A stretch of 64,000 nucleotides of DNA from Dryas octopetala (taxonomy: Eukaryota > Streptophyta > Magnoliopsida > Rosales > Rosaceae): NCBI GenBank assembly GCA_963921425.1, contig OY992833.1, forward strand, positions 17,835,738 to 17,899,737, given 5' to 3'. A model generated the notes under the pieces. That model did no database searches. It saw nothing but the letters and a program-made list of their open reading frames with translations, and was not told the DNA's origin. The position numbers and the translations under genes are program-made. Below are positions 33,583-43,689 of the stretch, in pieces. How positions within the stretch are numbered: the first letter of the stretch is position 1; every line of letters starts with the position of its first letter.

Positions 33583-35322
33583 AAAAAATCGGCCAAGCAA
33601 CATGGCATTGCATTTGATTAAGTCTTTCAGCCTTTGTTCCTGCAGAAAGATTTACTTCCATGGAGAAACATCTTTGACTACCTACGTTAATCAAATACAA
33701 AGACTCCACCAGGGAGAAATATCATTGGCACTGCAATAGAATGCATAAGAGATTTAGAAACTCAAAGAAATGCTCTTGAAAGTCAAACATTGCTGCTCTC
33801 CAATCTGAGTGACTGAGCATGGGAATTTTCATTCTCTCCCCTAGCTACTTATGATATTACATTTTACACCCATCTCCCATACATCCTAGCATTTCCTTAT
33901 GATTTCACTACACGAAAAGGGTTCTCAATATGCATTTCGGACCATCCCTAATCAGGTGTTTTACAAACATTTTACAGAGAACAATCGCACCAATACTGAC
34001 AATTCAACAGTGCGAGAAAAATCCTTCTGGTACAAGGAACAAAAATAAATAACAACAAAGTATAGTATGTTAGGGTTCAGTGCACATTAATGCAAGTGGC
34101 ATAGGACAGGTACAAAATTCAAAGACTAAGGCTGCCTGAAATAGTGAAATCAATATAGACAGGGTAAAGGTTTAGGATTAAAGGCTTATGGTAAAAAGAA
34201 AGTTAATGTACGGGTTCTGGAAGGCAAAGGGTAAAACTGTTTTTTTTTTTTTTTTTTTAGAAAACAGGAAAATTTCATTAACTTATTGAGGGTGTAGCTA
34301 TTGAAGGACTTCAAGGGCTTCTAGCATTAGGAGGCTGTAATGTTGAGAAAGGTTATACAAATATGTGTAGTAGTGGGGCTTTTATAAGATGTAGCAACAG
34401 TATGGGGATTAGAGTGTACCCCTTGGGACGACGATGAAGAAGAGAGAAACCTTCCAGGGGTCTCATCAAAAGAAATTTGAAACCTTCCAATCTAAATAAG
34501 GCCTTCTAGGGGTCTCACCAAAATAAATCTCCATAGGGGTCTCAACATTAAAATAAATCATAACTTGCAGAACCACTTTTGGGGATGAAAGTCATCCATT
34601 TGTAGGCTCATTATTGTAGAAGCTAAAGTTTATGACAAAAATGGAATTTGGTAAAACCCCTAAAATGTGCCAAAGGGTTCTAATATTGCAAACATTTCAC
34701 AAATCATGATTCTACCCCCATTTGCAGTGCCCCAAGGGCCAAAGCACGCGAACTATCTATGACATCAAAACGCTTACACAATTACCAGTGCTATATAAGT
34801 TCTAACAAACAAAGACGAAAATATGAACAAGAAAACCATACTTCCTAAAAATTGTAACAAAGCTTATGTTATTTTTACATAATAGGGAATCAAATGCCTG
34901 TTAATTCCCAAAAGCTAAATTGGGTCAAAACCCAAATCTTTGAACAACATAATTTGAGAAAAATGATATCTTAAAAGTCAAACAGTAGCTGAAAATTTTA
35001 AAAGAAAAAAAAGACCCAAGAGAGCTAATGAGGAATCAATCTAAATTCCATAACCAGAAGTGGAATAAATAACGATCCATTCAATACCAATCGGATCCAC
35101 AGATTAATTGCCAAAAAAATCAACGAAAAATGATGGAGAAAGAGAGAGTATTACGAAATCTTTGACAATGCCCCTGTAGACGAAGATGGGGACGGCGATG
35201 CCGAAGAGGCCAATAAGGAGAAAGTTGCGGCGAGTCCAGCGGAAGTTGTGCTCGAGATTCTCTCTGGCGGAGCCCCACTCCTCTATGAACTTGTTCTTGT
35301 TTGCTTCCATTCCTCCCCCCAT
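32670..35322 (-). CDS. Mitochondrial complex I subunit B15 (NDUFB4-like), two exons
   Basis: Exon 1 (35,155-35,322) encodes 56 residues beginning MGGGMEANKNKFIEEW, followed by a hydrophobic span (residues about 34-50, NFLLIGLFGIAVPIFVY) that would cross the inner mitochondrial membrane. The donor is GTAATA. Exon 2 lies 2.4 kb away at 32,670-32,717 and encodes HMQDEDAGRPHRKFL plus stop, preceded by an acceptor GACAG. Both exons join in phase 0 to a 71-residue protein that matches, from memory, the plant complex I B15 subunit throughout. The intron (32,718-35,154) contains a C/A homopolymer block and a long T run (34,238-34,258). The exon 2 call rests on the unmistakable tail sequence, since the exon is only 48 bases. 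Confidence 0.87.
33552..33588. repeat. Homopolymer junction C21-A16 inside an intron
   Basis: A run of 21 C is followed directly by 16 A. It lies in the intron of the complex I subunit gene and is prone to slippage and assembly error. Confidence 0.9.
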
Positions 35323-36540
35323 TTCTCCTTCCTTCTTCTTGCTTGCTTTCGCTGCTCTCTTACCCCTCTCTCACTCAATCTCTACACTCTCTATCGACTC
35401 TTGTAGGCTTGCATCTAATTTACATTTACCTTTCGTTAAATTCTGAGCTATCTATCCGCTGTATGGCTGCAGCGATAAAACTTTGGTAAAAATATTAGTT
35501 GTATAAGGCCCCGAAGTTCGATTTTTCTTTCCCAATTACAAAAATATATATATATATTTGCAAGGACTACGTAAAATTTTAAGATTAACTGAAATATAGA
35601 GGTAATGCATTCTATGTTGAGAGAGAAGAATGTTAGTTGCTTTATCTCTTCTTATTATTTCCGTAGTGTAGTTTTATAATCGAAATTATTCATTTTCATT
35701 AACAAAATGTCTTCTTCTAATATTTTTAAAAACAAAATTATTAATAATAATTTCAAATTAACTATGACAAAATAAAAATAGTAATAATATCACACTTTTT
35801 TCATTAGCTAATGTTATATTTACCACATTTTTATACCATCTTACGTGTCATTATTTTATTGGACAAAATTTTTCTTTTTCTTTTTCTTTTTAGATTTTTA
35901 TTTTTATTTTTTAGTGTCCAATGCATGAATGCCATGTAAGTTGCCACATAAGGTGGTATGAAATTATAGTATAAAAATGTGGGATGTCTAGCACTACTGT
36001 TCAATAATATCCAACTATCCAAGTTATGATCACCTACAAGAGCAAAATAGTAGCAAACATCACTGATTCTTCTAACATTTCTAGAAGTAAAATTATCAAT
36101 AATGGTTTAAATTCAAGTTTTTCCAACACATCTCTTTCAATATATAACATTGCCAATCTATTCAACATTTCCTCTGACATAGAAAATTGCAACATAAAAC
36201 TTTAGTATTTTTAATTTTGATGTGCATTCTTTATTCCATCATTGGTTACAGTCATGGAGGCCTATAATTTTTCAAATACACTAGCCGCATCACAGTAAAG
36301 CTTCCTCTTTCTTTGAGAAAAGAGGAGGCTGAAGGCATAAGTTTCTAAACTTTTTTTTTTGAAATTTGAATCACATAATTGATAATTCACATTAGGCCTT
36401 CGTGTATTGATTTATATTGACATTGGATTCGGCCATTTGGGCCTCTGTAGGTAGTAGGCATGTAGTTGTTTTTTTTTTTTAAGTAAATGATTATAAAGCC
36501 CAATTTTAGGCTTTCACTACTTTTAAGACCCAGGTCTTTT
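35323..36540. other. Promoter side of the complex I gene; MITE relative
   Basis: CT-rich leader at 35,322-35,400 belongs to the minus-strand gene. At about 35,818-35,990 lies a relative of the MITE at 8,635 (ACCACATTTTTATACCATCTTA with an inverted TATGAAATTATAGTATAAAAATGTGG-type end). The remainder is AT-rich with no gene. Confidence 0.5.
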
Positions 36541-36559
36541 TTTGATATTCGAAGCAAGG

Positions 36560-36880
36560 CCAATTTATACCAATCCGGTCCTTTTTTCCTTCCTCCGTTT
36601 CTTTCTCCGTCTCTCCCCCACTCCTTCTCTCATTTCTCTCGTTTCAAACTCAGCACCATTCGCTCTCTTATCTCTCTTCAACGTCACTCTCTCTCTCTCC
36701 TCGATGCATCGTCGTCCAGCCATGGATGGCGGCGAGACCCACCTCTCCATGCTCGCCTCTCTCTCCTCTTCCTTCCCATGGCCTTCGATCGTCCAACCAC
36801 CCAGCGACGGCGGCAGATCGACGTCAAGAAGCAGAAGCTTTTCGACCAATTTTCAGGTGAACTCGACGGTGACTCTACTC
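36560..36880 (+). other. CT-rich leader and unrecognised first exon
   Basis: Looks like a plant 5' leader running into a coding exon. One frame from 36,777 reads MAFDRPTTQRRRQIDVKKQKLFDQF, and a donor-like CAG/GTGAAC follows at 36,856. It does not resemble the transit peptide of acetolactate synthase small subunit, although an exon of that gene lies 280 bases downstream. The protein is not recognised. Confidence 0.3.
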
Positions 36881-37139
36881 GATTGTGGTATTTTCCTACT
36901 CTTCTAATCAAGAGCTTTCTTTTCCCCATGATTTTGCTTGTCAATTTTGAGGAATTACGATTTTGAAATTTTTAGGGTTTGAAAATTTGATTTTACTGTG
37001 ACCGTTGGTCCTTGCAATTTTTCATAAATGAGCCAGAAATTTTAAATCTGAAAAGGCTACTGAGAAAGCCTTCTTTGGCTTTCCAATGTGCACATCTTCT
37101 ATTTCAAGTTTTTAACACTGATCCTATATATCATTTCAG

Positions 37140-37349
37140 GGTGAAACGCCATACAATTTCTGTATTTGTTGGGGATGAGAGTGGAATAATAAACCGAATA
37201 GTTGGGGTTTTCGCTAGGAGGGGCTACAACATCGAGTCCCTTGCTGTTGGTTTGAACAAGGACAAAGCTCTCTTTACCATAGTCGTGTCTGGAACTGAAA
37301 AGGTTTTGCGACAAGTTGTTAGCTCAACAAGTTGGTGAATGTGATAAAG
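37140..37349 (+). pseudogene. Acetolactate synthase small-subunit exon, frameshifted
   Basis: After a TATCATTTCAG acceptor the exon reads [57 protein letters not shown], which is the first ACT domain of the plant AHAS regulatory subunit (branched-chain amino acid synthesis, plastid). Then about four bases are missing compared with the expected VVEQLNKL: the text GTTGTTAGCTCAACAAG gives a stop in the original frame, while [10 protein letters not shown] continues in another. A donor-like AAG/GTTATG ends the exon. No other exon of the gene, including the second ACT repeat, is found within 3 kb. It is a stranded, broken exon with its splice sites, so it came by DNA duplication, not by retrocopying. 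Confidence 0.85.
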
Positions 37350-37726
37350 GTTATGATTCAACCTTAATTATTTCTAATATTCCATAGAGATCTTAGTTTA
37401 TGGTGTTACTTTAGTATTTTACATAAAATATCTCAGCGGTCGGGTGTTTTCCAAAATGTGGTAGCTTACATGAATTTGATGTAGGTGTATTTATTTGGAT
37501 GCTGAGATTGGAATAAATTGAACTAGATTCAACATTATTATGCTTATATTAAATGATTGTAGATAACACAACCCTTCATTTTCATTCCTTTCCCTGTGGA
37601 CCACGAAGATGTGCTGGATGCTTTGACATGCTAAATTTATAGTTTGTTCATCTTATTATCAAAATTGGCTATGAAACTATTGTTGTCAATGCTTGACTTA
37701 TAATTGAAAAGCTAAGTGAAGCTTTG

Positions 37727-39210
37727 GTTGTTACTATTTGGCAGTAACAAATTGTTACTGTTTGATAGTAACAACATTTTATTGTGATTTTTATATATGT
37801 TCTTGTAGATTATGAAATTAATCTCACTTATTTTGATTTTTTTTTTTATGTTGAATATTTGAAGGTGTAAGGCTTGTTGTCAATTTTTGACTTAGAATTG
37901 AAAATGTAAGTAAGGCTCTAGTTGTTACTATTTATCAGTAATAACCTGTTATTGCTACTGCTTGACAGTAACAACCTTTTACTATGATTTTTATGTTCTT
38001 AGGGTATGAAATCTCACTTATTTTGATTTTTTCATACTCAGTAGTTGAATATGTAAGGTTTTTTGTCAATTATTTACTTAAAATTGAAAATGTAAGTGAG
38101 GCTCTAGTTGTTACTGTTTGTCAATAAGAACTTGTTATTATTATTGTTACTGTTTAACAGTAACAAACTTTTACTATGATTTTTATGTTCCTGCAATATG
38201 GTATGAAATCTCATTAAGTTTGAGAAATCTGAATGGAAATGTGTTAGGTTGGTTTACCTATTTAGTTTGGTTTAGGAGAAAAAGATGAATAAAAAAATAT
38301 TAAGAAAGAAACTTTCAGATTGTGGAGTTGAGGAAGCAAAAGCCTCAAGTCAGTAATAATATGTTATTGTTATTGTTTGACAGTGGCAACTTATTTGATG
38401 TATCATGTATATAATTTTTACATGCACTGTGCACACATGCTTTGAATTTTTTGGGATAATTGATGTAGTTAGTGGCACAAAGAAGCAGCATGTGGCCAAT
38501 GATTATGCAAAACGACTTTCAATAGGTTACAAAGAGGTATAACTTGATCGCTCTTGATATTCTTAGTAGTTTCTTTACTTTCTCATAATGAAATATTTTC
38601 CTTTCAATTGTCTCTTGCAGTCTAAGAAGATTGTTTGTTGCATAATCACTTGCTTGCATGACAGAGTCAAGATCCAAAACTGGTTGCAAGAGTATAATAA
38701 CTAAGTTTCAACATGCAAAATAAATTACCTTTTAGCCTACACTTTTGGGCTGTTTCACTTCACCGCCATATTCAATCAATTATTTCGTATAACAAGTTTC
38801 AAGTTAGATCCGGAAGTTTCAAGTTATTGTGATTTTGTTTTATTTTGTTGTCATTGTATCATAGGTTTATAATTCATTTGGTTGTTTATGATTTCACAAA
38901 GATTGTATTAGGTTTAAATTATATCCTCTAATTTATTTTTATTGCTATTGTTAGGTGATTGTTACTGTCGGGCAATAGCAATAGGTGATTGTTATGCCGA
39001 GCAGTAGCAATATGTGATTGTTACTTTTCGATAGCAAGGATTGTATTAGGTTTAAATTATATTTTCTAATTTATTTTTATTGTTATTGTTACTTGATTGC
39101 CACTGTCTGGCAGTAGCAATAGGTGATTGTTACTGTTGGGCAATAGCAATAGGTAATTGTTACTACCGGACAGTAGTAATAGGTGATTGTTACTTTTCGA
39201 TAGTAACAAT
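37727..39210. repeat. Array of about fourteen short hairpins (GTTACT...AGTAAC)
   Basis: Imperfect palindromes of 19-25 bases recur, for example TTGTTACTGTTTGATAGTAAC (37,753), TTGTTACTGTTTAACAGTAAC (38,146), and ATTGTTACTACCGGACAGTA (39,156). Loops vary (TTTG, TCGG, CCGG) while stems are kept. The left half (37,727-38,400) has a longer period of about 185 bases with TGATTTTTATGTTCT and ATTTTGATTTTTT between hairpins. The right half (38,940-39,210) packs hairpins every 20-30 bases. Further pairs (CTGTAGCGTGCTACAG and CCGTTACTGTAGTAACGG) follow at 39,386-39,460. No coding pattern. Confidence 0.8.
38463..38702 (+). other. Two cryptic exons of an unrecognised protein
   Basis: After TGATGTAG an open stretch reads VSGTKKQHVANDYAKRLS and IGYKE, then GAG/GTATAA (donor-like, 38,537). 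Following TCTCTTGCAG (ends 38,620) it resumes SKKIVCCIITCLHDRVKIQN, WLQEYNN and a stop at 38,701. Splice signals and amino-acid composition look real, but no start exon and no known family is recognised. It may be the last exons of a stranded gene fragment. Confidence 0.35.
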
Positions 39211-39654
39211 TATATTTACTAATAAAATGCAAAAGATTATGGACATCTTGATTTTTTTGTGTTTTATGTTGGTTATTATTTAATATGTTTATGAAATAAA
39301 AAATACCTAAATTATGATTTTTTTTGGGTAATTTATGTACTAAATGGCACTAAAATGAAGAAAAAAAATTGCATTTTAAAAATACTGTAGCGTGCTACAG
39401 TAACGCCGTTACTGTAGTAACGGTTTTTTTTAAAAGTGGGCCGCTACAGTAGTTCACTGTAGCGGTTGGGCCGGATGAATAGTAAATTTTTAAAAATAGA
39501 CTTTAAAAAAAAAACCCTTTTTTTTTACAACATAAATTTATTTTTAAATATATATATTAATATATATAATATAAAAAAATTTGTGGGCCCCCCTTAAAGG
39601 TAGGCCCTAGGCATTGCACTATGTGCCCTCCAGGGCCGGCATTGATTTTAATAA

Positions 39655-40033
39655 GAGATAATTAAGCTTAAGTTATTTAAAAAAACAGTTTTTAGATGGA
39701 AACCGGGAGTGTTTTAAAATTTATAAGAAAATTCTTTTAATTCATAATAAAGTCCTTTTAATTTATAAAAAAAATCTTTTTAATTCATAATAAAGTCATT
39801 CTCCGATTTGAAAGGTATTTACCCCTATTTGAAGAGTATTTCTCCTCCTAGAGTGTAGAGTGGGCTTTGTAGAGGTTGTATGTTAGGTTTTAACTCCAAG
39901 ATTTTGGGCGGAGCTAAAACCTAACATAAATTCGTCAAAGAAAAAAAATAAAAGAACTTAATTAAAAACCTTAAATCACTACCGGTCTTAGTCTAATAGA
40001 GGCTCATAAAATTAACTAGACTCTAAGTCTCCC
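39655..40033. mobile_element. Mutator-type MITE, family M, 379 bp
   Basis: Perfect 9-bp duplication TTTTAATAA at 39646-39654 and 40034-40042. Body as in 11,057-11,393, including the TTAGGTTTTAACTC / GAGCTAAAACCTAA hairpin; independent insertion. It lies directly beside a GGCCCTAGG...CAGGGCCGGC segment (39,580-39,640) that looks like the end of another DNA transposon. Confidence 0.88.
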
Positions 40034-40867
40034 TTTTAATAATTATCTCTTAAAATATTGTAATCAAAAAAGAAATTGTTTAGTTATCTAACCGTTATCA
40101 ATTAAATGGAGAGTGTATCTAATTATTACAAAAATCATCTATTTATTTGATTGTAATTAAATGACTAAACGATTTTTAATTTAATTAATTTTTTGAAATA
40201 ATAATCTAGAAATTGAACAATTCTGATCATAAGGGTACAATTTCAAACAAGTGAAGAGAGAAGACACAAATGAGAAGGTAACTAACATTAGTCTTTGAGA
40301 TATTCCAATTCTCTAGTTAAAATTTGGAATCAAGTTTAGCTCAAAGATCAAGTAGACATTTGAAGCTCGCGTGTAAGACATAGTTTGGAATTTGGATGCT
40401 ATGATAGGGCTCGCGATAAGGGGCTCGGACTTTGCTTGAGAAAAATGCTAACTTCTATTACAGTTTTTTGTTAAAAATGTTTATGTGTATTGCACATAAC
40501 CACTGAATATGGAGTATTTCGGTATCTCTAATCACAAAACACATGTCCACTAAACCCCCAACCCTCCCATCAAATTTTTGTTGCCTCACTCCCGCCATTG
40601 TCCTACGTCCTTGTGTCTTAATCTTGAAAAACTCTTTCAATGCTCTAAAATTGTAAAAAGAAAATAAATTGAAGAAAACCTATTGAATACAATTGCCATG
40701 TGGTTTCTTTACATGCAATTAATGGGATTTATAATTTGTGATTGGAGTGACCGAAAGGTCCTTAATGTAGTATGACGTGCCATGCACGTGACAACTTTAA
40801 CGAAAATCTTACATAAACTTTGTTCTTACTTCTTATCGAACACATTTTTCTTATAGTGTGTTTGGAT

Positions 40868-42237
40868 CAAGGAGTAAAATTTCGGTTTCGAGGAAATTTT
40901 CGATGGAAATTTCGACGGAAATTTTCGCAGAAATTTCGATTAAAATTTCGATTTCGATAAAATTAGACAAAAACGACATAAATTGCTATCAAAATACGGA
41001 AATTTTGAATGAAACTTGACCATATGTTTATTTAACATATTATCTACTACATTGATAAAAAATATTGAAGAAATCAAATTATATAGTAGGTTTCATATGA
41101 TATAAGGTGAATATAATGTGCGCTAGAGGCAAATACTGTTAAATAAAAATAGTTCACTAATTACTAATTACATAAAAATGACCTCTTTTTAAGGGATATT
41201 TAATCATTTTGAATCCAATTGTCCTTAAAACATATGTGGACAAATAAGAAAATGACATGTATTGTTATTTTCTAAACCACTTAATCTAATAACAAAAAAC
41301 AATCTAAATAGATTGTGAGATCCCAAAAAGTTGGTTTATAATTTATTTTGAAGTAAATAATGATTTATTGATAATTATCTTGTTAATTCGGAGATATTAG
41401 AATTTTTCTGAGGAATTTTGGAAGGAAATAAATGAATTTGAAGTAGTAGAAAAATAAAATTTATTAAGACGAGCTCACGAGATTTTACAGAACGTTTTTC
41501 GAACCTCGAAGTTAATTTTGGTAAATTATTTGAATTTTAAGTGATTTTGGCAAGTCATTGAGGAACAATAAAAATTAGAAAAGACTCAGTCTTGATTTTA
41601 GTCTTGTTGGAAAAGTCTCGGGTCAACGAGCGCATAGACGCAAATAAAACGTGTTTTTTTTTCTTTTTTTTTCTTTCCTTTTCTTTTCTTTTCTTTTCTT
41701 TTCTTTTTCTTTTTTTCTTTTCTTTTCTTTTTCTTTCTTTTCTTTTCTTTCCTTCTTCCTTTTCACCTGTGACTGCAGACTACCTTTCTATTCTCCTCCC
41801 TCACTCACGCAGACCTCCCTCCCCCCTCACTCCTCCCTCCTCCCTCCTCCGTCCTCTCTCCCTAATCTCCTCTCTCTCTTCTCTCTCCTCTCTCTCCCTC
41901 CCTCTCCCTCCCCCTCCCCGATCTCCTTCTCTTTTCTCTCCTCCCTCTCCCTCCCCCTCCCCGATCTCCTCTTCCCCGGATCTCCTCTCCCTCCGACGAC
42001 GGCGACCTCTTTCTTCCCGATCTCTTCTCTTCCTCCGGCGAAGGCGGCCCTCTCTCCCTCCGGTCTCTGCCTCCCTTCGATTTATACGCGAAATTTCCAG
42101 AAATTTAACCAAAATGTGCTTGGGGCATTTTCGAAATTTCGGGCGAAATTACCGAAATTTTGGCGAAATTTTTACGAAAAATAACGGATATGTGATAAAA
42201 TTTCGAGATCCCTAAAAAACGAAAATTTCATTCCTTG
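40868..42237. mobile_element. hAT-type element nested in the Harbinger end, 1,370 bp
   Basis: Ends CAAGGAGTAAAATTT and AAATTTCATTCCTTG-type inverted repeat, with a perfect 8-bp duplication GTTTGGAT at 40860-40867 and 42238-42245. Subterminal parts are full of AAATTTCG motifs. The core has a T/C-rich block (41,650-42,060). No transposase is seen. A fragment of the same family is at 19,390-19,650. Confidence 0.85.
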
Positions 42238-42484
42238 GTTTGGATAGAGAAAAAAAAATTTGGAATTTAAACAAAACTCAGCATTTAAGAAATTACATGT
42301 TCTAATTTCCTTATTTGAGTCCATAAATATAGAATTTTATAAATTCTATATGAAAAAAAACTTGGGATTTGAAGACTATAAATTCTAAGTTTAAATTCCA
42401 CCTAAATTGGTGTCATTTTCAAAATTCCAATTTTTATATATAAAAAAAAAAAAAAGTCGTGTCCACCTATCACCTTGCCAATTA

Positions 42485-42960
42485 ATTACAATACCACCAC
42501 CACTACCACCATGCCACCGCTACCACCGCCGCCACTGCCATCGCCACCATCACCATCACAACCACCGACACCACCACCACCGTCGCCACCACTACCTCTG
42601 CCATCACCACCTCTGCCACCACTACCACTGCCACCGCCACCATCGTCACCACCACCACCACTACCACGGCCCGCTGCCACCACCATCGATACCACCTCCG
42701 CCGCCACCACAACCGCCATTACTGCCACCACCGTCGCTGCCACCATCACCACCACTGACACCGCCACCGCCACCGCCACCACCACCACCACCACCACCAC
42801 CACCAACACTGACATCGCCGCCACCGCCTCCATCACCAGTGCCATCACCACCACCATCGTCGTTGCTGTCGCCACCACCATCACCACCACCACCAATGTC
42901 GCCGTTGCCGCCACCTCCAATACCCCAATTTTTGCCACCACCATTTCTCTCACCGCCCGT
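42485..42960. repeat. Long ACC/GCC trinucleotide tract
   Basis: About 470 bases of CCA, CCG, CCT and CAC triplets. All plus frames give Pro-, His- or Thr-rich text and the minus strand gives Val/Gly-rich text. This is a degenerate triplet repeat within the Harbinger-like element, not a gene. Confidence 0.85.
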
Positions 42961-43388
42961 GGGCCATCACCCCTACTACCATCGTCAACTCACCACAAGC
43001 ATCATTTTTATTGTTGCCACCATCACCATCACTTTTTTATAAAACTACTATAAATTTCGTATTTAAATTTTATTATGATTACATTTATCCAAACAAGAGA
43101 ATTTACAAATTCTAGAATTTTAAATCACGTCATTTTTAATTCCATCATTTGTGAATTCCTTAGTAGTTTCAAACTACTTTATCCAAACGCACCATTAAAG
43201 TGAGGACAAAAATGACTGCTATGAAAATTTATGGACCAAAATAAAACTTTGGTCAAGGTCTAGGTCGATTTGTGTAATTTTCCCAAATAATTGCTAAAAA
43301 GTGTAATTTTCCCAAAGAAAAGCAACGGCTGTGATTGCCGCTATCATAATCATACGTCGCGCCACCGCCACAATAACGACACTTAAAA

Positions 43389-43397
43389 TTAGGGTTT
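43389..43397. promoter_or_regulatory. telo-box (TTAGGGTTT) in the TOM7 promoter
   Basis: TTAGGGTTT lies 74 bases upstream of the TOM7 start. The telo-box is known in promoters of plant ribosomal and other growth-linked housekeeping genes. A GA microsatellite leader (43,419-43,433) follows. Confidence 0.55.
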
Positions 43398-43470
43398 TAG
43401 CATTTAGGCTTATATCACTGAGAGAGAGAGAGAGCGAGTCACACAAACACAGAGAAGAAATTCAATTACA

Positions 43471-43689
43471 ATGGCGTCGAAGGTTGCTTTGAAGAGCAAG
43501 GGCAAGGGCAGCAAGGGCTCCAAGGGCTCCGAAGAGCGATCAACGGCTCAGTGCCTCAAGGAGTGGAGCACTTGGACCATGAAGAAGGCCAAGGTGGTTA
43601 CCCACTATGGCTTCATTCCTCTGATCATCATTATCGGCATGAACTCAGAGCCTAAGCCCCATCTTTCTCAGCTTCTCAGCCCCGTCTGA
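43471..43689 (+). CDS. TOM7: TOM7, mitochondrial import receptor subunit
   Basis: A single-exon gene of 72 codons plus stop. A Lys/Gly/Ser-rich head (residues 5-22, [20 protein letters not shown]) is followed by the conserved plant TOM7 core: [19 protein letters not shown], then the single membrane span [17 protein letters not shown] and the C-terminal QLLSPV. TOM7 sits in the outer mitochondrial membrane and modulates assembly of the TOM translocase with TOM40 and TOM22. The length is typical for plants. The start is fixed by the plant-like context AACAATTACA-type leader, here TTACAATGGC. The gene lies just after the Harbinger-like element, whose right end is about 275 bases upstream of the start codon. 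Confidence 0.95.
   Translation: MASKVALKSKGKGSKGSKGSEERSTAQCLKEWSTWTMKKAKVVTHYGFIPLIIIIGMNSEPKPHLSQLLSPV

Larger units (their letters stand above)
40854..43194. mobile_element. Harbinger/Tourist-like element interrupted by a hAT element
   Basis: Ends TAGTGTGTTTGGATAGAG (reading across the nested insert) and CTTTATCCAAACGCACCA are an 18-bp inverted repeat with three mismatches, with TTA at 40851-40853 and 43195-43197 as the 3-bp duplication typical of PIF/Harbinger. Subterminal AATTTNNAATTCNA-type stretches are inverted at the two ends (42,250-42,420 and 43,060-43,180). Interior holds a CCA-rich tract. No transposase. Confidence 0.75.

Noticed and set aside
34238-34320. LINE tail on the minus strand beginning at a T21 run
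   Set aside because: The poly-T and TTAATGAAATTTTCCTG-like text fit a LINE 3' end, but no target duplication or coding part was found, so it was not listed as an element.
36487-36966. 159-residue open frame
   Set aside because: Mostly a CT-rich leader; frame crosses a likely donor site and has no domain. Kept only as an unrecognised first exon.
37727-39210. CRISPR-like array
   Set aside because: Units are palindromes with variable loops, spacing is irregular and there are no unique constant-length spacers; this is a plant nuclear repeat.
41592-42215. Phe/Ser/Leu-rich long open frames
   Set aside because: Produced by a T/C-rich low-complexity block within a hAT element; no domain.
42407-43042. 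Proline-rich, threonine-rich and valine/glycine-rich open frames
   Set aside because: Triplet-repeat artefact; several frames on both strands are open over the same bases.
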